Of a stretch of DNA of 64,000 nucleotides, positions 17,629 to 25,576 are shown in pieces (positions within the stretch are counted from its first letter, which is position 1; every line of letters begins with the position of its first letter). The position numbers and the translations under genes are program-made. The stretch is from Sva-07 sp963793335. GTDB taxonomy: Bacteria; Actinomycetota; Acidimicrobiia; Acidimicrobiales; Ilumatobacteraceae. The stretch is from NCBI GenBank assembly GCA_963793335.1, contig CAWBZS010000020.1, forward strand, positions 59,092-123,091, written 5' to 3'. The notes below the pieces were generated by a model. It was not told the origin of the DNA and searched no databases. It was given only the letters and a program-made list of their open reading frames with translations.

Positions 17629-18167
17629 CCATCCGCACCCCGCTGTCGCTCGCCGAGTTGATCGACGAACTCGATCTCGCTCAGCGCTTCAGCGTCGACC
17701 TCGTCGCCGAGCTCACACCCGATCAGATCGTCTGGCGACCCCATCAGGACAGCAGTGCGATCGGCTGGCATCTCGGTCATCAAGCCGCGGTGTGCCACTA
17801 CATGGTCCGCAACCTCACCGCCGCCGAGCCGCCGATCGACCGGCACTTCGATGTGCTGTTCGACTCGGCGACCACCGAGCCCGACCGTGATCCGCTTCCG
17901 TCCGTGCCAGAGATCCTGGCGTACCGGGAGGCGGTTGCTGCGAGCGCTCGCGTGACGCTCACACGCATCGTCGATCGGCGTGTCGGGGCGCCGGACCAAC
18001 TCACGATGGTCGCCCGCGGACTCGTGAGTGCGCTGATCAACCACGAGTACCAACACAGCACATGGATCGGCGAGGTGCGCGACACCATGGTCGACACGCC
18101 GGCGCCGAGTCCAGCATCGAATCGTCTCACGTCCGTCGACGGTTACTGGATGATCCAGGCCGGCTGA
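17625..18167 (+). CDS. DinB-like four-helix metal-binding protein
   Basis: 180 residues. Histidines in IGWHLGHQ (about residue 46) and NHEYQH (about residue 145) match the three-His metal site of DinB_2/YfiT-like proteins. Many of these are thiol-dependent enzymes, and in thiol-rich actinobacteria some use mycothiol as cofactor. ATG at 17625 overlaps the stop of the flavin oxidoreductase gene by four bases. A role together with the upstream oxidoreductase and methyltransferase-like gene is likely but unknown. Not fused to an FGE domain, so it is not EgtB. Confidence 0.78.
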   Translation: MTIRTPLSLAELIDELDLAQRFSVDLVAELTPDQIVWRPHQDSSAIGWHLGHQAAVCHYMVRNLTAAEPPIDRHFDVLFDSATTEPDRDPLPSVPEILAYREAVAASARVTLTRIVDRRVGAPDQLTMVARGLVSALINHEYQHSTWIGEVRDTMVDTPAPSPASNRLTSVDGYWMIQAG

Positions 18168-18193
18168 CGGCGCTGTGGGCGTGTGGCTGCGAG

Positions 18194-18279
18194 TGGCGGA
18201 ACGGGAGGGATTCGAACCCCCGAGCCTTTCGGCCGGCCGCTTTCAAGGCGGCTGCATTCGTCCGCTCTGCCACCGTTCC
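18194..18279 (-). tRNA. tRNA-Ser(TGA)
   Basis: Acceptor arms GGAACGG/CCGTTCC pair, the discriminator is G and CCA is encoded. The anticodon loop reads TTGAAAG within a CCGCC/GGCGG-type stem, giving anticodon TGA. A long variable arm typical of serine tRNA (CGGCCGAAAGGCTCG region) is present. The box TATCCT (18287-18292 on the minus strand) ends 7 bases before the mature 5' end. Confidence 0.93.
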
Positions 18280-18286
18280 GCTCCCG

Positions 18287-18305
18287 AGGATACCGCCGCT
18301 ACACT
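18287..18305. promoter_or_regulatory. Divergent -10 boxes for the two serine tRNAs
   Basis: The 37-bp gap between the tRNA genes holds TATCCT on the minus strand (18287-18292), ending 7 bases from tRNA-Ser(TGA), and TACACT on the plus strand (18300-18305), ending 11 bases from tRNA-Ser(GCT). The core promoters must overlap, so the two genes probably compete for polymerase. Confidence 0.55.
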
Positions 18306-18316
18306 GCCTGCTCCCA

Positions 18317-18404
18317 GGAGAGGTGCCAGAGCGGCCGAATGGGATGCCCTGCTAAGGCATTGACCCTCCGGGGTCCGTGGGTTCAAATCCCACCCTCTCC
18401 GCCA
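18317..18404 (+). tRNA. tRNA-Ser(GCT)
   Basis: Acceptor GGAGAGG pairs with CCTCTCC, followed by discriminator G and encoded CCA. Anticodon loop CTGCTAA between ATGCC and GGCAT gives GCT, reading AGC/AGU. A long variable arm (CCTCCGGGGTCC region) and the T-loop GTTCAAATC support serine identity. Confidence 0.94.
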
Positions 18405-18406
18405 CG

Positions 18407-18437
18407 ACGACCGGCGCACCTCAGGTGCGCCGGTCGT
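18407..18437 (+). terminator. Strong hairpin terminator after tRNA-Ser(GCT)
   Basis: Perfect 15-bp inverted repeat (ACGACCGGCGCACCT and its complement) with a single-base centre, starting three bases after the tRNA CCA. There is no T-run, as is common for actinobacterial terminators. Confidence 0.8.
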
Positions 18438-18589
18438 TGCATGTTGGCGTCGAGCACATGACGCTCATGTTGCGGTTTGGTGACAAACCGAGTAGACCAG
18501 TGAGCTGACATCTGGCGTCGACCGAGGCGGATGGGTGATCGGACATCGAAGAGCGTGCCCCCGGTGCGTGGATCGAGCGAGACCACACA

Positions 18590-19912
18590 ATGACGAGACA
18601 TCACCACGACCCCGACGCCACCCCGGCGAACCTCGACCAGTTCTGGAGCGACGACGCCGACTGGACCCCGAGCGACCTCGAACGACCCGACGCACGGGTC
18701 ACGGTTGGCGCAGGTGCCACTGTCTCGCGCTGGTGGGACTCGTTGCTCGGTGGGAGCGCCCCTTCCGGTCGAACGCACGGGACGCCCGCTGCGGGTTCCC
18801 CGCGGCCGATCGACGACCTCGGTGACGGTGATCATGCGGGCGGCGCCTGGTTCGTTGAACCGCGCAAGCGCAGCAGCCCCAGGGGCGGGATCGACCCGAT
18901 GGTTGCTCGTATCGGTGGCCTCGTCATCGCTGTCACGCTCGCTGTGCCGTTGGTGCTCGGCTTCACCTCGTCGTCCGACGACGAATCGCTGCGCACCGCC
19001 ACGGCGCCGTCCACGTCGGTCGGGACCACGATCCAGACCATCCCGCTTGGCGCAGCTGATCCCGCTGCTCCGGTCGAGGAGTCGGCCGACTCGCCGACCA
19101 CCAGTTCCGAAGCGTCGAGCGCTGCGGCCGCCTCGTCGAGCCCCGCCTCGTCGTCGTCCTCTTCTTCTTCTTCTTCCTCCTCCTCCTCCTCCTCCTCGTC
19201 GTCGTCGTCGTCAGCGCCTTCGTCGGACACGACCGCCGCACCGGTGGCCGCGGCCGCCACGCCGGCAGCCGCCGCACCCGCCCCCGCCACCACCGCGTCG
19301 GCGTGCGGAAGCTCGTACGAGGTCGCGGCCGGCGACTTCTGGATCCGTATCGCCGATGCCTCGGGTGTGACGCTCGCATCGCTGCTCGACGTGAACGACG
19401 CCACGACCGACACCGCGCTGCTGCCCGGTCGCTCGATCTGTCTCCCGGTGGGCGCGTCCACCCCGGCACCGCCGCCGGCTCCCACCACCACAGCGCCACG
19501 GGCGACCACCACCACAGCACCGCGGGCGACCACCACCTCGCCGCCGGCCACGAGCGCTCCCGTCACCACACCAGCACCTGCGCCGACGCCGACCACCACG
19601 TCGCCCCCGCGCACGAATGTGTCGGCCTCCGAAGCCGAGGCGATCATCCGCAGCGTGTGGCCCGACGAACTCGAAGATCGCGCCGTGTTGATCGCGTGGC
19701 GCGAGAGCAGACACCAGCCCGATGCCTACAATGGCACGTGCTGCTACGGGTTGTTCCAGATGTACTACACCGTGCATCGCAGTTGGCTCACCGCATACGG
19801 AATCAACTCGGCCAGCGATCTGTACGACCCGCTCAAGAATGCTCAGGCCGCCTATGCGTTGTATCAGCGTGCCGGCGGATGGGGCCCGTGGAGCCAGACC
19901 GCCTACGGCTGA
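18590..19912 (+). CDS. Membrane-anchored LysM protein with C-terminal lysozyme-like domain
   Basis: 440 residues. A hydrophilic cytoplasmic N-terminus (1-103) is followed by one transmembrane helix (about 104-125). A long low-complexity stalk contains about 22 consecutive serines and Ala/Pro tracts. A single LysM domain (SSYEVAAGDFWIRIADAS, about 238-290) precedes Pro/Thr repeats and a C-terminal transglycosylase/lysozyme-like domain (about 345-440). There, WRESRHQPDAYN supplies the putative catalytic Glu and GLFQMYY the conserved motif. It should act on peptidoglycan outside the membrane. ATG at 18590 has only a weak GAGCGAG upstream. Flanked by tRNA genes, transcribed alone. Confidence 0.88.
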   Translation: MTRHHHDPDATPANLDQFWSDDADWTPSDLERPDARVTVGAGATVSRWWDSLLGGSAPSGRTHGTPAAGSPRPIDDLGDGDHAGGAWFVEPRKRSSPRGGIDPMVARIGGLVIAVTLAVPLVLGFTSSSDDESLRTATAPSTSVGTTIQTIPLGAADPAAPVEESADSPTTSSEASSAAAASSSPASSSSSSSSSSSSSSSSSSSSSSAPSSDTTAAPVAAAATPAAAAPAPATTASACGSSYEVAAGDFWIRIADASGVTLASLLDVNDATTDTALLPGRSICLPVGASTPAPPPAPTTTAPRATTTTAPRATTTSPPATSAPVTTPAPAPTPTTTSPPRTNVSASEAEAIIRSVWPDELEDRAVLIAWRESRHQPDAYNGTCCYGLFQMYYTVHRSWLTAYGINSASDLYDPLKNAQAAYALYQRAGGWGPWSQTAYG

Positions 19913-19963
19913 TTGGCAGTCGCCATCTCGGCGATCAGGCACTACACTGGCGACTCACGAATT

Positions 19964-20036
19964 GCGCTCGTAGCTCAATGGATAGAGCACTTGACTACGG
20001 ATCAAGCGGTTGGGAGTTCGACTCTCTCCGAGCGCG
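19964..20036 (+). tRNA. tRNA-Arg(ACG)
   Basis: GCGCTCG pairs with CGAGCGC; D-arm AGCTCAATGGATAGAGC; anticodon loop CTACGGA in a CTTGA/TCAAG stem gives ACG; T-loop GTTCGACTC. Discriminator is G and CCA is not encoded. A TACACT box lies at 19943-19948. Confidence 0.95.
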
Positions 20037-20044
20037 CTGAACGG

Positions 20045-20078
20045 CTGAGGGGCTTTCCGTCATCGGAGAGCCCCTCAG
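20045..20078 (+). terminator. Hairpin between tRNA-Arg and the convergent YbjN gene
   Basis: Ten-base perfect stem CTGAGGGGCT/AGCCCCTCAG with a 14-base loop. It sits immediately after the tRNA and overlaps the last codon of the opposing gene, so it can serve both directions. No T-run. Confidence 0.7.
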
Positions 20079-20542
20079 TCGCGAAGTACCGCTGATCGCA
20101 GGTTGTCGAGCGCAGTAGCCGGATCGGCGTCATTCCTGTCGACCGCGACGAACGCTGATGCGTAGCGGTCGGCCGCCAGCACGCTGTGAAGGATCGCTGT
20201 GCCGACGAGGGCGATGTCGGCGCCGCTGCTCGGAACGAGGAGGCCGACTCGATGCCGCAGTTCGCCGTCGTCGAAGTCCACCTCGAAGCTGCCGATCCGC
20301 AGCAGCACGTTGATCCGGGAGGCAAGTTCCGCGGCGGCGCGCCGGCGCCCCTCGTCGGTGACGCCCAGCACGCAGATGACGATCAGCTGTGCCTCGGGCT
20401 CGAACGCCTGCACGAAACAGTCGACGTCGATCTCGTCGCCCTGATACCGGGCATGGACCACGCCTGAGGTCCCGATCTCGTACGGCCACTGCTCCTGGTC
20501 GAGGAACGCCACGACGGTGTCGACCAGCGAGCCGCGACTCAT
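20075..20542 (-). CDS. YbjN-domain protein
   Basis: 155 residues with the alpha/beta layout of YbjN (type III secretion chaperone-like) proteins. An N-terminal helix SLVDTVVAFLDQEQWPYE is followed by strands GVVHARYQGD and VDCFVQAFEPEAQLIVICVLGV, then FEVDFDDGELRHRVGLLV. ATG at 20542 overlaps the stop of the upstream coiled-coil gene (ATGA), so the two are made together. The biochemical role is unknown in the family; in Enterobacteria YbjN affects stress and motility. A second YbjN gene lies at 39829-40287 behind mshA. Confidence 0.75.
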   Translation of the reverse strand: MSRGSLVDTVVAFLDQEQWPYEIGTSGVVHARYQGDEIDVDCFVQAFEPEAQLIVICVLGVTDEGRRRAAAELASRINVLLRIGSFEVDFDDGELRHRVGLLVPSSGADIALVGTAILHSVLAADRYASAFVAVDRNDADPATALDNLRSAVLRD

Positions 20543-21879
20543 GTGTCCCTCAGCGATCGGTTCGCATCGCGGTGCTTCTTGGCTGCTGCGGTGTCGATGA
20601 GTTCGGCGACGAGCTGGGTGGTGAGTGGGTGCGTCTTCCCCCGCACCTTGCGCTCAGTGAAGTACTTCCAATGTGCTGCATTGCCGGACTTGGGTGTCCC
20701 ATCTGGGCGGCAGTGGGCGTGGATGACGATGGTGTTCAGCCGTCGAACGGCCACTTCGACGGAGAACTCCCCTTTCAGCCGATCGTCGTTCGAACGATAG
20801 GTCCGCATCACTTCGCCACGCCCGATCAGGCCAGCGTCGAGTTGCGCCTTGAGTGTGTCCTTGTTCGGGGCGGCGGCGAACTCCGTGACCGCGCGCTGCT
20901 CGAGTTGGCGCTCGGCCCTGTCGCCTGCTTGCTGTTCGCGACGGGTGAGCGTCTTCTCGAGCGCGACGACGAGTGTCTCCACCTCGGGCAGGGTTTCGGC
21001 GAACTCGGCCCACGGCAGTTCGGTCCGCTTGGCCAAACCCACCCTCACCTTTTCGGCGTTCCTCTGATGCTTCGTGCCGATGCCCTCCTTGCGAACGACG
21101 GCGAATCGCCCAGCGAGGTCGTCGACCTTCTCGACGAGGGCCGCAACCTGGGAGAAGCACTTCTCGGCTGTGTCGATCGCGTTCGTCGCGGCATCGATGT
21201 CGAGCGCGCTGGTCGCCCTGAGTACCTCGGCATCTGCCGCGCGGAGTTCTGGAAAGCGGAGGATCAGCGCATCGTCGAGCCCAGACAGCACCAGCGTCTC
21301 GCGTCGATCGAGGATGGCCTGTCGGTCGGCGAACTGCTTGGTGACGATCTGCTCCCAGTCCTGCTTCTCCTGCATTTGCGCCTGAGCTGCCGCGAGTGCT
21401 GCCGCTTCGCGTTGTTCGTCGGCCTGCGCACGCTCGGCGCGAGTGGCGACGTTGGTGGGATCGTTGAACCGGGCTTCGCGAGCCGCCCGTTCCGCATCGC
21501 GTTGGCGGGCTGCTTCCTGCGTGGCGGCCTCGGCGCCGGGATCCGGGGCCGGTTGAACCGGGCGGAGCCCGGCAGACCGATCGACATCCCTGGTCGCGCT
21601 TCGGGCATCGATGCCGCGAGCTGCACCGCGCTGATGGATCAGCGCGTCCCTGAGGTTCGGATCGAGTTCTCGACGGATCACGGCCGACCGTTGAATACGG
21701 CCCGGCGACGGCGCATCAGCAAGTGGGCCGGGAAGCCGCGCGTTGGCGGCTTTCGCCGCCGTGACTCGGAGGTCGACGTCCGTGCTCGCCCCCGACGCGT
21801 GACGGGTCATCGCGGGGCTGGCCGGCTCGACGAGCGCCGATGTGCGCTCCTGCTCGGTGCGCCCAATCGCCTCGTGCAT
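20539..21879 (-). CDS. Coiled-coil protein of unknown function, coupled to YbjN gene
   Basis: 446 residues without a signal peptide or membrane helix. Residues about 105-180 are strongly charged and Ala-rich (coiled coil), followed by an alpha-helical middle. The C-terminal region (about 340-446) has aromatic and basic residues (HWKYFTERKVRGKTHPL) that may be a folded domain. I do not recognise the family; DUF349-like helical repeats were considered but not confirmed. ATG 21879 has TACCTT ending 6 bases upstream, fitting leaderless transcription. Four-base overlap with the YbjN gene implies a functional pair. Confidence 0.7.
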   Translation of the reverse strand: MHEAIGRTEQERTSALVEPASPAMTRHASGASTDVDLRVTAAKAANARLPGPLADAPSPGRIQRSAVIRRELDPNLRDALIHQRGAARGIDARSATRDVDRSAGLRPVQPAPDPGAEAATQEAARQRDAERAAREARFNDPTNVATRAERAQADEQREAAALAAAQAQMQEKQDWEQIVTKQFADRQAILDRRETLVLSGLDDALILRFPELRAADAEVLRATSALDIDAATNAIDTAEKCFSQVAALVEKVDDLAGRFAVVRKEGIGTKHQRNAEKVRVGLAKRTELPWAEFAETLPEVETLVVALEKTLTRREQQAGDRAERQLEQRAVTEFAAAPNKDTLKAQLDAGLIGRGEVMRTYRSNDDRLKGEFSVEVAVRRLNTIVIHAHCRPDGTPKSGNAAHWKYFTERKVRGKTHPLTTQLVAELIDTAAAKKHRDANRSLRDT

Positions 21880-21952
21880 CCTCGCAAGGTAGCACGGGCC
21901 AAAACGGCGACGACCGGGTCGATGTACTCCTCCCGAGTGACGTCGCCGCGCT

Positions 21953-21966
21953 GTCGGACGTCCGAC
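21953..21966. promoter_or_regulatory. 14-bp perfect palindrome between divergent genes
   Basis: GTCGGACGTCCGAC lies 15 bases upstream of the TACAGT -10 box of the aminotransferase gene and between it and the divergent coiled-coil gene. The position suits an operator overlapping the -35 region. The regulator is unknown. Confidence 0.4.
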
Positions 21967-21993
21967 GCAAGTCGCATGCCTACAGTTGGCGTC

Positions 21994-23193
21994 GTGGGAT
22001 CGACCGTGTTGACGTCCAAGCTCGCCGGATTCGGCACGACGATCTTCGCCGAGATGTCGGCGCTCGCCGCCGAGACCGGGGCGATCAATCTGGGCCAGGG
22101 TTTCCCCGACACCGATGGCCCCCACGAAGTGCTCGATGCGGCAATCGACGCGATCCGTGGCGGCCTCAACCAGTATCCGCCTGGCCCCGGCACGCTGGAG
22201 CTGCGCCAGGCGATCGCCGACCATCAGCAACGCTGGTACGGCATCGAGCTCGATCCGGCCAGCGAGGTGGTGGTCACCGCCGGTGCCACCGAGGCATTGG
22301 CCGGTGCGTTGCTCGGCATGCTCGACACCGGCGACGAAGTCGTGGTCTTCGAGCCGATGTACGACAGCTACCAGGCGTGCATCGCCCTCGCCGGCGCCCG
22401 TGCGGTCCCGGTGCTGCTGGCACCAGGCGACGACGGCCGGTACGTGTTCGACCCCGCCGAACTGACCGCCGCGATCACCGATCGCACCAAGCTGATCCTG
22501 CTCAACACACCGCACAATCCGACGGGCAAGGTGTTCGACCGCGCCGAACTCGCAACGATTGCACAGGTGGCGATCGACCGAGACCTGATCGTGGTCACCG
22601 ACGAGGTCTACGAGCACCTGCTGTTCGACGGCCGCGAGCACGTGCCGATCTCCACGCTGCCGGACATGCGTGAACGCACGCTCACGATCTCCTCGGGCGG
22701 CAAGACGTTTCACACCACCGGTTGGAAGATCGGGTGGATGTCGGGGCCCGAACCGTTGGTGACTGCGGCCAAGACCGCCAAGCAATTCCTCACCTACGTC
22801 AACGGGGCACCGTTTCAACCCGCGATGGCAGTCGGGTTGGCGCTGCCGGACTCGTACTTCGACGAGCTGGCATCCACGCTCCAAACTGCACACGACCGCC
22901 TGCTTGCCGGCCTGCGCAGGGCTGGCTTCGTCGCGTACTCGCCGGACGGCACCTACTTCGTCACTGTCGACATCAGTCGCTCTGCTTCGGGGGGTGCACG
23001 AGACGACACCGATGGCGGGGGCGTGGCGTTCTGCCGGGCGCTGCCCGAACGTTGCGGCGTGGTGGCGGTGCCCAACGAGGTGTTCTTCGTGCGACCCGAG
23101 CACGGCCGCCACCTGGTGCGGTTCGCGTGCTGCAAACGTCTCGACGTGATCGATGCCGCCGTCGAGCGGCTCGTGCAGGGGTTCGCTTCGTGA
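21994..23193 (+). CDS. Class I/II aminotransferase (methionine/glutamine transaminase-like)
   Basis: 399 residues from GTG 21994, chosen because TACAGT (21981-21986) ends 7 bases upstream; ATG 21976 is the in-frame alternative. Fold-type I PLP enzyme: INLGQGFPD, NTPHNPTGKV, TDEVYEHL, Schiff-base lysine in SSGGKTFHTTGWKIGW (Lys237) and the C-terminal arginine in HLVRFACCK. The sequence is of the KAT/YbdL type, which transaminates Met, Gln, Phe or kynurenine. The stop overlaps the start of an omega-amidase gene, which is the classic partner removing alpha-ketoglutaramate or alpha-ketosuccinamate. This supports a glutamine transaminase-omega-amidase unit; substrate not proven. Confidence 0.9.
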   Translation: MGSTVLTSKLAGFGTTIFAEMSALAAETGAINLGQGFPDTDGPHEVLDAAIDAIRGGLNQYPPGPGTLELRQAIADHQQRWYGIELDPASEVVVTAGATEALAGALLGMLDTGDEVVVFEPMYDSYQACIALAGARAVPVLLAPGDDGRYVFDPAELTAAITDRTKLILLNTPHNPTGKVFDRAELATIAQVAIDRDLIVVTDEVYEHLLFDGREHVPISTLPDMRERTLTISSGGKTFHTTGWKIGWMSGPEPLVTAAKTAKQFLTYVNGAPFQPAMAVGLALPDSYFDELASTLQTAHDRLLAGLRRAGFVAYSPDGTYFVTVDISRSASGGARDDTDGGGVAFCRALPERCGVVAVPNEVFFVRPEHGRHLVRFACCKRLDVIDAAVERLVQGFAS

Positions 23194-23969
23194 GCTCCGT
23201 GCGCGTCGCCGCAGTCCAACACGACATCGCGTGGCACGACCGATCGGCCAACTTCGAACACCTCGCACCGATGGTCGCCGGAGCTGTCGCCAGTGGGGCG
23301 AGGATCGTGCTGCTCACCGAGACCTTCTCGACCGGGTTCTCCTTCGATTCACCGGACATCGCCGAGCCGGAAGGAGGGCCGTCCTCGCAGTTCCTCGTCG
23401 ACATGGCGTCCACGCACCAGGTCTGGGTCGGTGGGTCGTGTCCTGAGATCGCCCCGGATGCGCCCGGCGACGATCAGCGTCCCTCCAACGTGTTCGTGTT
23501 GGCAGCGCCGGACGGCAGCGCCACTCGGTACCGCAAGATCCATCCGTTCTCTCACGCCGACGAGGAGCGCTACGTCCGTCCCGGCACCGACTTCGTCACC
23601 GTCGACATCGATGGCCTACGAGTGGCGCTGTTCGTCTGCTACGACCTCCGGTTCGCCGACGAGTTCTGGGCGCTCGCCAACGGCGTCGACGCCTACTTCG
23701 TCATCGCCAACTGGCCGGCCAAGCGGCGCCTGCACTGGTCGACGCTGCTGCGCGCCCGAGCCATCGAGAACCAGGCGTACGTGGTGGGGGTCAATCGGGT
23801 GGGGTCAGGCGGCGGGCTCGACTACTCGGGCGACAGTGCCATCATCGACCCGCTCGGCGAGGTGCTCGCCACGGGCGCCGGCGTCGAGACCGTCCTCCTG
23901 GCCGACCTCGACCCTGCCCACGTCGCCGCCACCCGCAGCCACTTCCGCTTCCTCCAAGACCGCCGCTGA
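23190..23969 (+). CDS. Omega-amidase (YafV-like nitrilase superfamily)
   Basis: 259 residues, GTG 23190 overlapping the upstream TGA (GTGA). The nitrilase triad is intact: Glu44 (LLTETFS), Lys116 (YRKIHPF), Cys149 (FVCYDLRF). The WPAKRRLHW segment and ENQAYVVGVNRVG match the YafV/NIT2 omega-amidase branch, which hydrolyses the amides of 2-oxoglutaramate and 2-oxosuccinamate. Coupling to the aminotransferase makes that role likely, for example in methionine salvage or glutamine-dependent transamination. Followed by a bidirectional terminator. Confidence 0.9.
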   Translation: MSSVRVAAVQHDIAWHDRSANFEHLAPMVAGAVASGARIVLLTETFSTGFSFDSPDIAEPEGGPSSQFLVDMASTHQVWVGGSCPEIAPDAPGDDQRPSNVFVLAAPDGSATRYRKIHPFSHADEERYVRPGTDFVTVDIDGLRVALFVCYDLRFADEFWALANGVDAYFVIANWPAKRRLHWSTLLRARAIENQAYVVGVNRVGSGGGLDYSGDSAIIDPLGEVLATGAGVETVLLADLDPAHVAATRSHFRFLQDRR

Positions 23970-23975
23970 TTCCGT

Positions 23976-24000
23976 ACGTTTGGTGTCAGACACCAAACGT
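23976..24000. terminator. Bidirectional hairpin terminator
   Basis: Perfect 12-bp inverted repeat ACGTTTGGTGTC/GACACCAAACGT with a one-base centre between the convergent omega-amidase and GNAT genes. Confidence 0.85.
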
Positions 24001-24006
24001 GACGCC

Positions 24007-24519
24007 TCAGGGTGTTCGGTCGACCGGGCGCATCTGCATCGACACGCGAATGCCGTAGGGGGTGTCCTGCTGGCCGACCTCGATGAAGCCTTGTCGTGCA
24101 TGGAATCGCAGCGACCCCTCGTTCGGCGGGTCGACGTTGACCTCCAACGCCAGATGGCTCACCGCATGGTGGTCGCGCAGATGCTCGTGCACGGCGGCGT
24201 AGAGCTCGGTGCCGAGGCCACGACCCTGAGCGCTGGTATCGAACGCCACCCGATCGAGGTACATGAAGTCGTCGTAGCGCTCGGTGAACCACCGGTAGTT
24301 CACCGAGTCGTAGTCGATGTTCGAGGGCATCACCAGACAGAACCCGACGACCGCAGCGTCGAGTTCCGCAGCAAGCGCGATCGGACTGAGGTCGAGCAGC
24401 CGTGCCATCCGGTCGGCGTCCACCGATCCGACCGACGGCACGTTGGCCTGATTGATCTCGAGGATCCGGCCGAGGTCGTCGGACTCGATCGGACGGATGG
24501 TGACATGAGGCTCGGACAC
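24007..24519 (-). CDS. GNAT family N-acetyltransferase
   Basis: 170 residues. The acetyl-CoA loop reads AQGRGLGTELY (consensus Q/RxxGxG/A), preceded by the YLDRVAFD strand and followed by LALEVNVDPPNEGSLRFHARQGF, all typical GNAT elements. GTG 24519 is supported by TACGGT ending 7 bases upstream. Substrate unknown. Divergent from the ABC ATPase gene with only 24 bases between start codons, so the promoters must overlap. Confidence 0.88.
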   Translation of the reverse strand: MSEPHVTIRPIESDDLGRILEINQANVPSVGSVDADRMARLLDLSPIALAAELDAAVVGFCLVMPSNIDYDSVNYRWFTERYDDFMYLDRVAFDTSAQGRGLGTELYAAVHEHLRDHHAVSHLALEVNVDPPNEGSLRFHARQGFIEVGQQDTPYGIRVSMQMRPVDRTP

Positions 24520-24543
24520 TCGCCGAACCGTAACCGTCAGTGG

Positions 24544-25548
24544 ATGACGACGCCGACTGCCGTACCGTGCACGGCCGTGTCGTCGGTGATCAGTGCCCGC
24601 AGTCTGCGCAAGGAGTTCGGTTCTTTCGTCGCAGTCGACGACATCGACTTCGATGTGGCGCCAGGAGAGTCGTTTGGATTCCTCGGCCCCAACGGTGCCG
24701 GCAAGACCTCGACGATGCGGATGGTCGGCTGTGTCTCGCCGATCACCTCGGGCACGATGCGGATCTTCGGGCTCGACCCCGGACAGGACGGCTCCGCAAT
24801 CCGGGCACGGATGGGTGTGGTCCCGCAGGCAGACCAACTCGACTCGGAGCTGACGGTGGTCGAGAACCTGGTGATCTACGGTCGGTACTTCGACATCCCG
24901 AGATCGGAATGCAAGCGACGCGCCGCGGAGTTGCTCGACTTCGTCCAACTCACCGAACGGGCCAACGATCGCGTCGATCCGTTGTCGGGCGGGATGAAAC
25001 GGCGTCTGACCATCGCTCGGTCGTTGATGAGTGAACCCGACCTGTTGCTGCTCGACGAACCCACGACCGGCCTCGACCCGCAGGCTCGCCACATCCTGTG
25101 GGACCGCCTCTACCGGCTCAAGCAGCGTGGCGTCACGCTGGTGCTCACCACGCACTACATGGACGAGGCCGAACAGCTCTGCGATCGTCTCGTCGTGATG
25201 GACGGCGGGCGGATCGTCGCCGAGGGATCCCCTCGTGGCCTGATCGAACAGCACGCCACACGCGAGGTGCTCGAGCTGCGACTGCACCGCGAGGAGATCG
25301 GCATCGAGTCAGCGGCTGGTGATCCACATGGTGTTGCAGCCGGCGACGAGGCCGCGCTGGCCTCGATCGACGGCATCGGCGACCGCCAGGAAGTACTCCC
25401 GGACCGAGTGTTGATCTACGCCCACGACGGCGAAGCCGCGCTCGCCGAGGTGCATCGGCGCGGCATCGAACCGGTCGGGAGTCTCGTGCGTCGCAGCTCG
25501 CTCGAAGATGTGTTCCTGCGTCTCACCGGGCGCACCCTGGTCGACTGA
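24544..25548 (+). CDS. ABC exporter ATP-binding protein (DrrA-like)
   Basis: 334 residues. Walker A GPNGAGKT, Q-loop VVPQADQLD, signature LSGGMKRR, Walker B LLLLDEP and the H-loop TTHYMDEAEQ are all intact. The C-terminal extension after about residue 240 is like the DrrA/NodI group that dimerises for drug or polysaccharide export. Two permease genes follow directly, so this is the motor of a one-ATPase, two-permease exporter. Exported compound unknown. Confidence 0.93.
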   Translation: MTTPTAVPCTAVSSVISARSLRKEFGSFVAVDDIDFDVAPGESFGFLGPNGAGKTSTMRMVGCVSPITSGTMRIFGLDPGQDGSAIRARMGVVPQADQLDSELTVVENLVIYGRYFDIPRSECKRRAAELLDFVQLTERANDRVDPLSGGMKRRLTIARSLMSEPDLLLLDEPTTGLDPQARHILWDRLYRLKQRGVTLVLTTHYMDEAEQLCDRLVVMDGGRIVAEGSPRGLIEQHATREVLELRLHREEIGIESAAGDPHGVAAGDEAALASIDGIGDRQEVLPDRVLIYAHDGEAALAEVHRRGIEPVGSLVRRSSLEDVFLRLTGRTLVD

Positions 25549-25576
25549 TCGTGCATGGACTGAGCCAGGAACGTCG

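Noticed and set aside
11011..18167. Ergothioneine cluster (FGE-like, methyltransferase-like and DinB genes near each other)
   Set aside because: EgtB is a fused DinB-FGE protein, whereas this FGE has the true sulfatase-activating cysteines, the DinB is stand-alone, and the methyltransferase-like gene lacks EgtD character.
18194..18404. Serine tRNA pair as an integration site for a mobile island
   Set aside because: No integrase, no duplicated tRNA 3' end and no compositional break next to it.
19140..19215. Tandem trinucleotide tract resembling a small repeat array or CRISPR
   Set aside because: It is an in-frame poly-serine stalk in the LysM/lysozyme gene; no spacers or regular palindromic repeats.
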